A DNA stretch of 64,000 bases from Lepidodermella squamata (taxonomy: Eukaryota > Gastrotricha). The notes under the pieces are model-generated. The model was given only the letters and a program-made list of their open reading frames with translations, made no database searches and was not told the DNA's origin. Below are positions 59,788 to 64,000 of the stretch, in pieces; within the stretch, counting starts at the first letter, position 1; each line of letters begins with the position of its first letter. The position numbers were made by a program, and so were the translations under genes. The stretch covers positions 1,178,001 to 1,242,000 of the forward strand of contig JBLDXI010000013.1 of NCBI GenBank assembly GCA_047495785.1, in the 5' to 3' direction.

Positions 59788-62700
59788 TCATAGCGAACTT
59801 GTCTTCTTCGACGCAATGGGCGCCGCACCGCCAGTGGTTTTCACAACAGTCGCGTGACGAACAGCGCCCGGAACAGGCAGCGAGATGACACCCGGCTGTG
59901 ATGTTTGCGAGGGCGCAGGCGAGGGCGTGAACGAAGCGGCCTGCTGTTGTTGTTGAACAGCCGCGAAGTGATAGTAATCTTGGCGCGCTAGAAGTTGCTG
60001 CGACGATGGCGAAAATTCGCGCACTTCGCAGTCGGCCTCGCCTTGCACGCGAGCCACGCCGCCGCTCGGAGTCGGGAAATCCGAAAACCATTCGAGAGAA
60101 TGCAACGACACGTTGTCGCGACGAGGGCTGCCATTCATAACAGCGGCATTGGGAGACTAAAAGAAAATAAAAACACACATTAGAAAAATGTGAAAATTCC
60201 TCCTTAAAAAATAGCAGATCTAAAAAATGGAGTAAGAAAACTCACTCGAATGATAGTTTGCGGCAGACTAGTTTCCGAGTAGACGCGTCGCAATTTCGCC
60301 TCGTTGCTTTCGGTCGCAACATCAGACGGCCCCCAGTTGGCAGATGGCTGCTCGCCGTCGATGCCTACAGTGACGAGGTTGCAGTCAGAAATCGACAAGG
60401 CGCGGCTGAGGCGATTCGGTGAGGTCGCCGGCGCGTTTTCTGCCAGCGGAGACGAGGTAGATTTCGGCGCGTTGAGGTTCTTATTCGAAGACGACGGTCC
60501 GCCGAAAAAGCGGCCCTTTACAACCTGGCGGATAGGCGTGCCATTCGCGACTGAATGTGAGCCGTTCAAGTTGATCGAAGCTGTCGAGTGTTGTGTCGAG
60601 TTCAGACCGGTTAAACCAGAGCCGCTCGAGCCAGTGCCAACCATTGAATCAGTCGACAAGATCGACGTGTTAGTCGACAGTCCATTCAACGGAATTTTAA
60701 TCGAATTATCCGTCGATATACGGCGAAGCTGGCCATTCGACGACGGCGGGAGAGGCTGCCGGCGGTCGAAGAACGTGCCCATTTCAGCTCGAACCGGCGC
60801 AACTGAGGTTGACTCGATCGATGAATTGAGCTGGTTAGCGATGGGCGAGGTGATGCACGACGTGTCGGTCGAGTCGAATGAAATGTCACCGAAGGCGGCG
60901 TTCGACAACTTGCCGCTTGACTTGTCGTCGGGAATCGCGTCGTTCTGGCCAAGCGCTGGGCCGCGGAAAATAACCGACCCGGCAATAGATGACAAACCCG
61001 AAGATGAACCACGACGGCACTTCTCGGGCGAATCACCACCGCAATCAGACGAGACAGATTGAGCGCCGGACTGATGACCCTGGCTAGCAGACCCCGACAT
61101 CATTTGGCTCATTAAAATAGCCTGGCAGTTAACGTCAGAGTCAAAACGACGGTAAGAACTCGACTGGTAGTGATGCGGCGACGCGCCATCGCAGTTTTCA
61201 GGCACGATAGAGCCGAGCGGTTTAACGTAATTTTGTTGTTGCTGTTGGCTGGCCTTGGTACTGGTCGATTTCGACGACGATGTTGGTTTCGCTTTTTGAG
61301 GCTGAGTAATTTTCGTGGCATTGCGAACGTTGTAAATGTGCGGGCCAGAACCTGCTGACGTGTCGAGAACGTCGTTGATTGACGAGTGCGACGAATTCTG
61401 GCCGCCAGACGGGGCGCGAGGTTGTTGTTGCTGTTGCTGTTGTTGTTGTTGTTGCACCGGCACTTGAGCGGCGTTGTTCGGCGGCGGGATGCCGTACAGA
61501 TCCCATAATTCCTGATCGGTGACGGACGAAGGCGGGCGCTGGCCGCTAATCGAACTCGGCACGGGCGGTGAGATGTCGTTATTCGAGTTAAACGACGGCG
61601 GCTTAGAATCGCCCGTTTTCGACAGTGTCTTCTTAGCAGCGAAGCGTAACTCAGCCTGAGGCGCCGGCGGTTGAGCGGCGTTGGGCGCACCGCCAAGCAG
61701 CTTAAGATTTGGCGGCGGCATGCGTTGCTTGTCGACAAGCGCCGGGTCTTCGAGATTAAAAACATGATGGTGCGTCTAGAAAAATAGAAAAAAGAATGTT
61801 AATACAGCTACTAATAAAAACCGAAGCGAGGTCAAACTCTAAAAAACTAGGTCAAAGTAATTACCTTGGGCGAGGGCTGGTCAGCAGGGAATTCGGTTTC
61901 AACCATGCCAAGCGCTTGCATTTGTTGAAGATGCTGTTGCAAAACCATGTTCTGGTTGTGTCGGGCTTGTTTCGAAAGAGTCGACGAGTTGGCGACCGGC
62001 AGTTGCTGGTCAGCGTCTGAGAACGAGAAAGTCGAGGCCGACAACGCGTCACCGATCGAGCGTTGCTGGGCGTTCTGGTGGTAACCGCCACCGGCTTGAG
62101 ACTGGCCGCCGTACGCAGCGTAGTAATCGTTAGCCATGTTCAGCAGGTGACCCATGCCAGTATCGATCATGATTTGTTCGAGCGTCGAGCAGCGCTTGTT
62201 GACCGAGTCGATCTGCTGACGAAGGGCGCCGCATTCGTCTTGCAGCTGCTTGTGCTGCATGACTTTTCGCACCAAATCGGCGCTGATCTGCTGGAAATGG
62301 CGCTCGTACGTCTGGCGTTGTTCGGCCATTTCGCTGATCTGTTCGAGCAGCTGATTGCGTTCGACCTCGAGCTGGCCGATACGAGCCGTCGAAGCAGCGA
62401 ATTCGGGCTGAAAACGAGGCAAGTCAAAATCAATTAACGTAAACATCGCAGTAGGAGGTTACGAAATGACGAGAAATTCGCAACGGAAGCGGGGCACTAG
62501 ACGTTTAGAGAGGCATGCCCATGTTTGTACTACGCATAACGGGTGAGAGAGTAAATTTTGACCCTTTCCCGTGCCTAATGACAACATTCAACAGTCGCGC
62601 GCGGGAAATCGCTACGCACCTACCTCGCCGAGTAATGAAAATAAAATAATAACAATTGTAAAATCACGTACCCTTTGCCGCTGTTGCTGCTGTAACTTCA

Positions 62701-63152
62701 TGTTTTGCTGGCGAAGGTCGTTGTTCTCCTGCTCGAGATATGCCATACGATCGCGCATTTCGTTGATCATACCCTGAAAAGACAAAAGGGAAAACAAAAA
62801 TTAACAAAATTCACATGACTTGAAAGGTAAGTGGTAAAGCGCTGCTGAAATATTTACAGCAAACACCGTCTGGGCGCAGCGAAAAACCGCCACCTTACGC
62901 AAATAAGATAAGAAAACTTACGCGGTAGGCAGAAATCTCCTGCGAGTTTTGCTGCTGCTGTTGCTGTTGTTGATTGTTGAAAGACATTTGCGATTGGGAC
63001 GGTTGAACCTGACGGAAGCGTTTCAGCTCGCTCTCCATGCCGTTCATGTTGTGCTTTTGATTTTCGATTTCGACCATGCTTTGCTTAAGCATAACTTCTA
63101 CTTTCGAACGCTTTAACTTCTCCTCCTCGATTTCCTTATGCAGATTCAAATA
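59788..63152 (-). CDS. Coiled-coil, poly-Gln protein, 5' end missing
   Basis: Minus-strand exons 63152-62922, 62773-62672, 62407-61865, 61775-60246 and 60156-59788 (231, 102, 543, 1530 and 369 nt, all phase 0) give about 924 residues. The first visible exon begins at an acceptor, so the gene continues beyond the right edge. Residues 1-210 are coiled coil (EEEKLKRSKVEVML; MAYLEQENNDLRQQ; VERNQLLEQISEMAEQRQ) broken by poly-Q. The rest is disordered, rich in Ser, Gln, Asn and Gly, with another poly-Q at about 61415-61455 and short conserved-looking words such as ELWDLYGIPPP and LRRVYSETSLP. No membrane segment. A cytoskeletal or centrosomal scaffold is possible, but I do not recognise the family. 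Confidence 0.75.
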
Positions 63153-64000
63153 CTAGAAGAGAATAAGAGAAAAGGTTGTCAAATCACGTCTAGTTAATCC
63201 TAAAATCCTCCTACGTAAACAGAGGCGGGTTCTAGAGAACAAAAATCTATTCCGGACAACAAAGAAGAGACGGGGTTTTAAAATCAGCCTGGTAATTCGC
63301 TAAGCCGACTAAAATTGGCCGCGTACGTGTCTCTCGTAAATCTCGAAACAAAACCGGGTCGAACAAGTGTACCAATGTATTATTAATACGAGCGCAGAAA
63401 TATGATGATGTATGGAGGAATTAAAGCACGAGCCTTGTGAATGCAAACATAAAAGTACTTGGTGCTTATTATGGCTTGCGTGTGCCAGACTGGGCGTAAT
63501 GTCGAGTCGAGGCAGGCACGTTAGGACGAGGTTAGCCTATACGTAGGATACGTAGGCAGAGCCCACAGACACAAACGGGCTCCCTGCTGCTCAGCTCGCG
63601 CTGCCTCGCGAATTTGTGTTATGCAAGTGGTGGGGTGATGAAAGCGCGCACGCACGCAGCTGTAGAACTGTAAATTACCTACAACGGTCCACTTGAACCG
63701 AAGACGGCAGCGGCATGCAGCGCGTCCTTTAATCTTCGCCCCGATCGCCCTGCCACTGGGGATAGCGAGCCGTCGGTATCATTGCGCTCTCAAAAAGCCA
63801 CACCGATAAATGAAGAGGCGTTTAACAAACTACTGGTGTCACGTCAAAACACGCCGAGTTATCGCATAGCTCCTGGCGCCTGGATTCAAAATGCAGCGGG
63901 TGGTATGAGTAACAAGCAATAAACGACCGTTAGATAAGAGAGGACGATTTTTTATTAGCCGTTATTTACGCGCTTGCCTATAATAATTTTGAAATAAATG
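63153..64000. other. Probable intron or 5' flank of coiled-coil gene
   Basis: No open frame with coding character on either strand. It is probably a long intron leading to upstream exons outside the window, which would contrast with the short introns elsewhere. Confidence 0.45.

Noticed and set aside
61112-61765. 217-residue open frame with Asn and Arg runs
   Set aside because: Out-of-frame reading of the poly-Gln exon of the coiled-coil gene.
1-64000. CRISPR arrays, bacterial operons or prokaryotic insertion sequences
   Set aside because: No regularly spaced direct repeats, no Shine-Dalgarno-led frames, and introns throughout show a eukaryotic nuclear sequence.

Overview
The window is nuclear DNA of an animal, not a microbe. 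Nearly every gene is split by GT-AG introns, most only 45-65 bp long, with C/T-rich acceptors often ending TTTTCAG. The protein set is metazoan: cadherin, tetraspanins, C-type lectin with PAN and kringle modules, thioester/alpha-2-macroglobulin protein, FRS2-type docking adaptor, sigma-like GSTs, Ly6/uPAR modules and GMPPA. Gene density (about 20 genes in 64 kb), tiny introns and tandem paralogues point to an invertebrate with a compact genome. I cannot name the phylum; the splice sites look nematode-like but this is not proof. All exon models below were joined by hand and reading-phase arithmetic closes for each.

Layout. 0.5-5.1 kb (+): 3' part of a non-classical cadherin. 6.8-9.5 kb (+): two tandem tetraspanins. 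9.9-12.6 kb (+): secreted PAN/C-type lectin/kringle protein. 12.8-17.8 kb (-): thioester protein with GCGEQ. 18.2-19.0 kb: repeat element with inverted ends and Pol III-like boxes. 19.5-20.4 kb (+): FRS2-like adaptor. 20.5-29.6 kb (-): four tetraspanins, with a pile-up of decayed repeats at 27.0-28.0 kb. 30.5-34.8 kb (+): four tandem GSTs. 35.7-46.2 kb: three tandem fucosyltransferase-like type II membrane proteins (+), with an inverted-repeat element (38.4-38.9 kb) and a three-domain Ly6 gene (-) between them. 46.6-49.8 kb (-): an unknown Ser/Pro-rich protein and GMPPA. 50.8-55.9 kb (+): a large Lys/Glu-rich protein. 56.1-59.4 kb (-): a fourth, long-stalked fucosyltransferase-like paralogue. 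59.8-63.2 kb (-): a coiled-coil, poly-Q protein running off the right edge.

Working together. Most products are secreted or membrane proteins: six tetraspanins, cadherin, lectin, thioester protein and Ly6 protein. The lectin and thioester protein are convergent neighbours and both fit innate recognition. GMPPA, which controls GDP-mannose supply (the precursor of GDP-fucose), lies inside the fucosyltransferase-like cluster. The clearest unexplained system is that four-member glycosyltransferase-like family, whose members all carry an intron cutting the same GG|(L/F)GDR motif.
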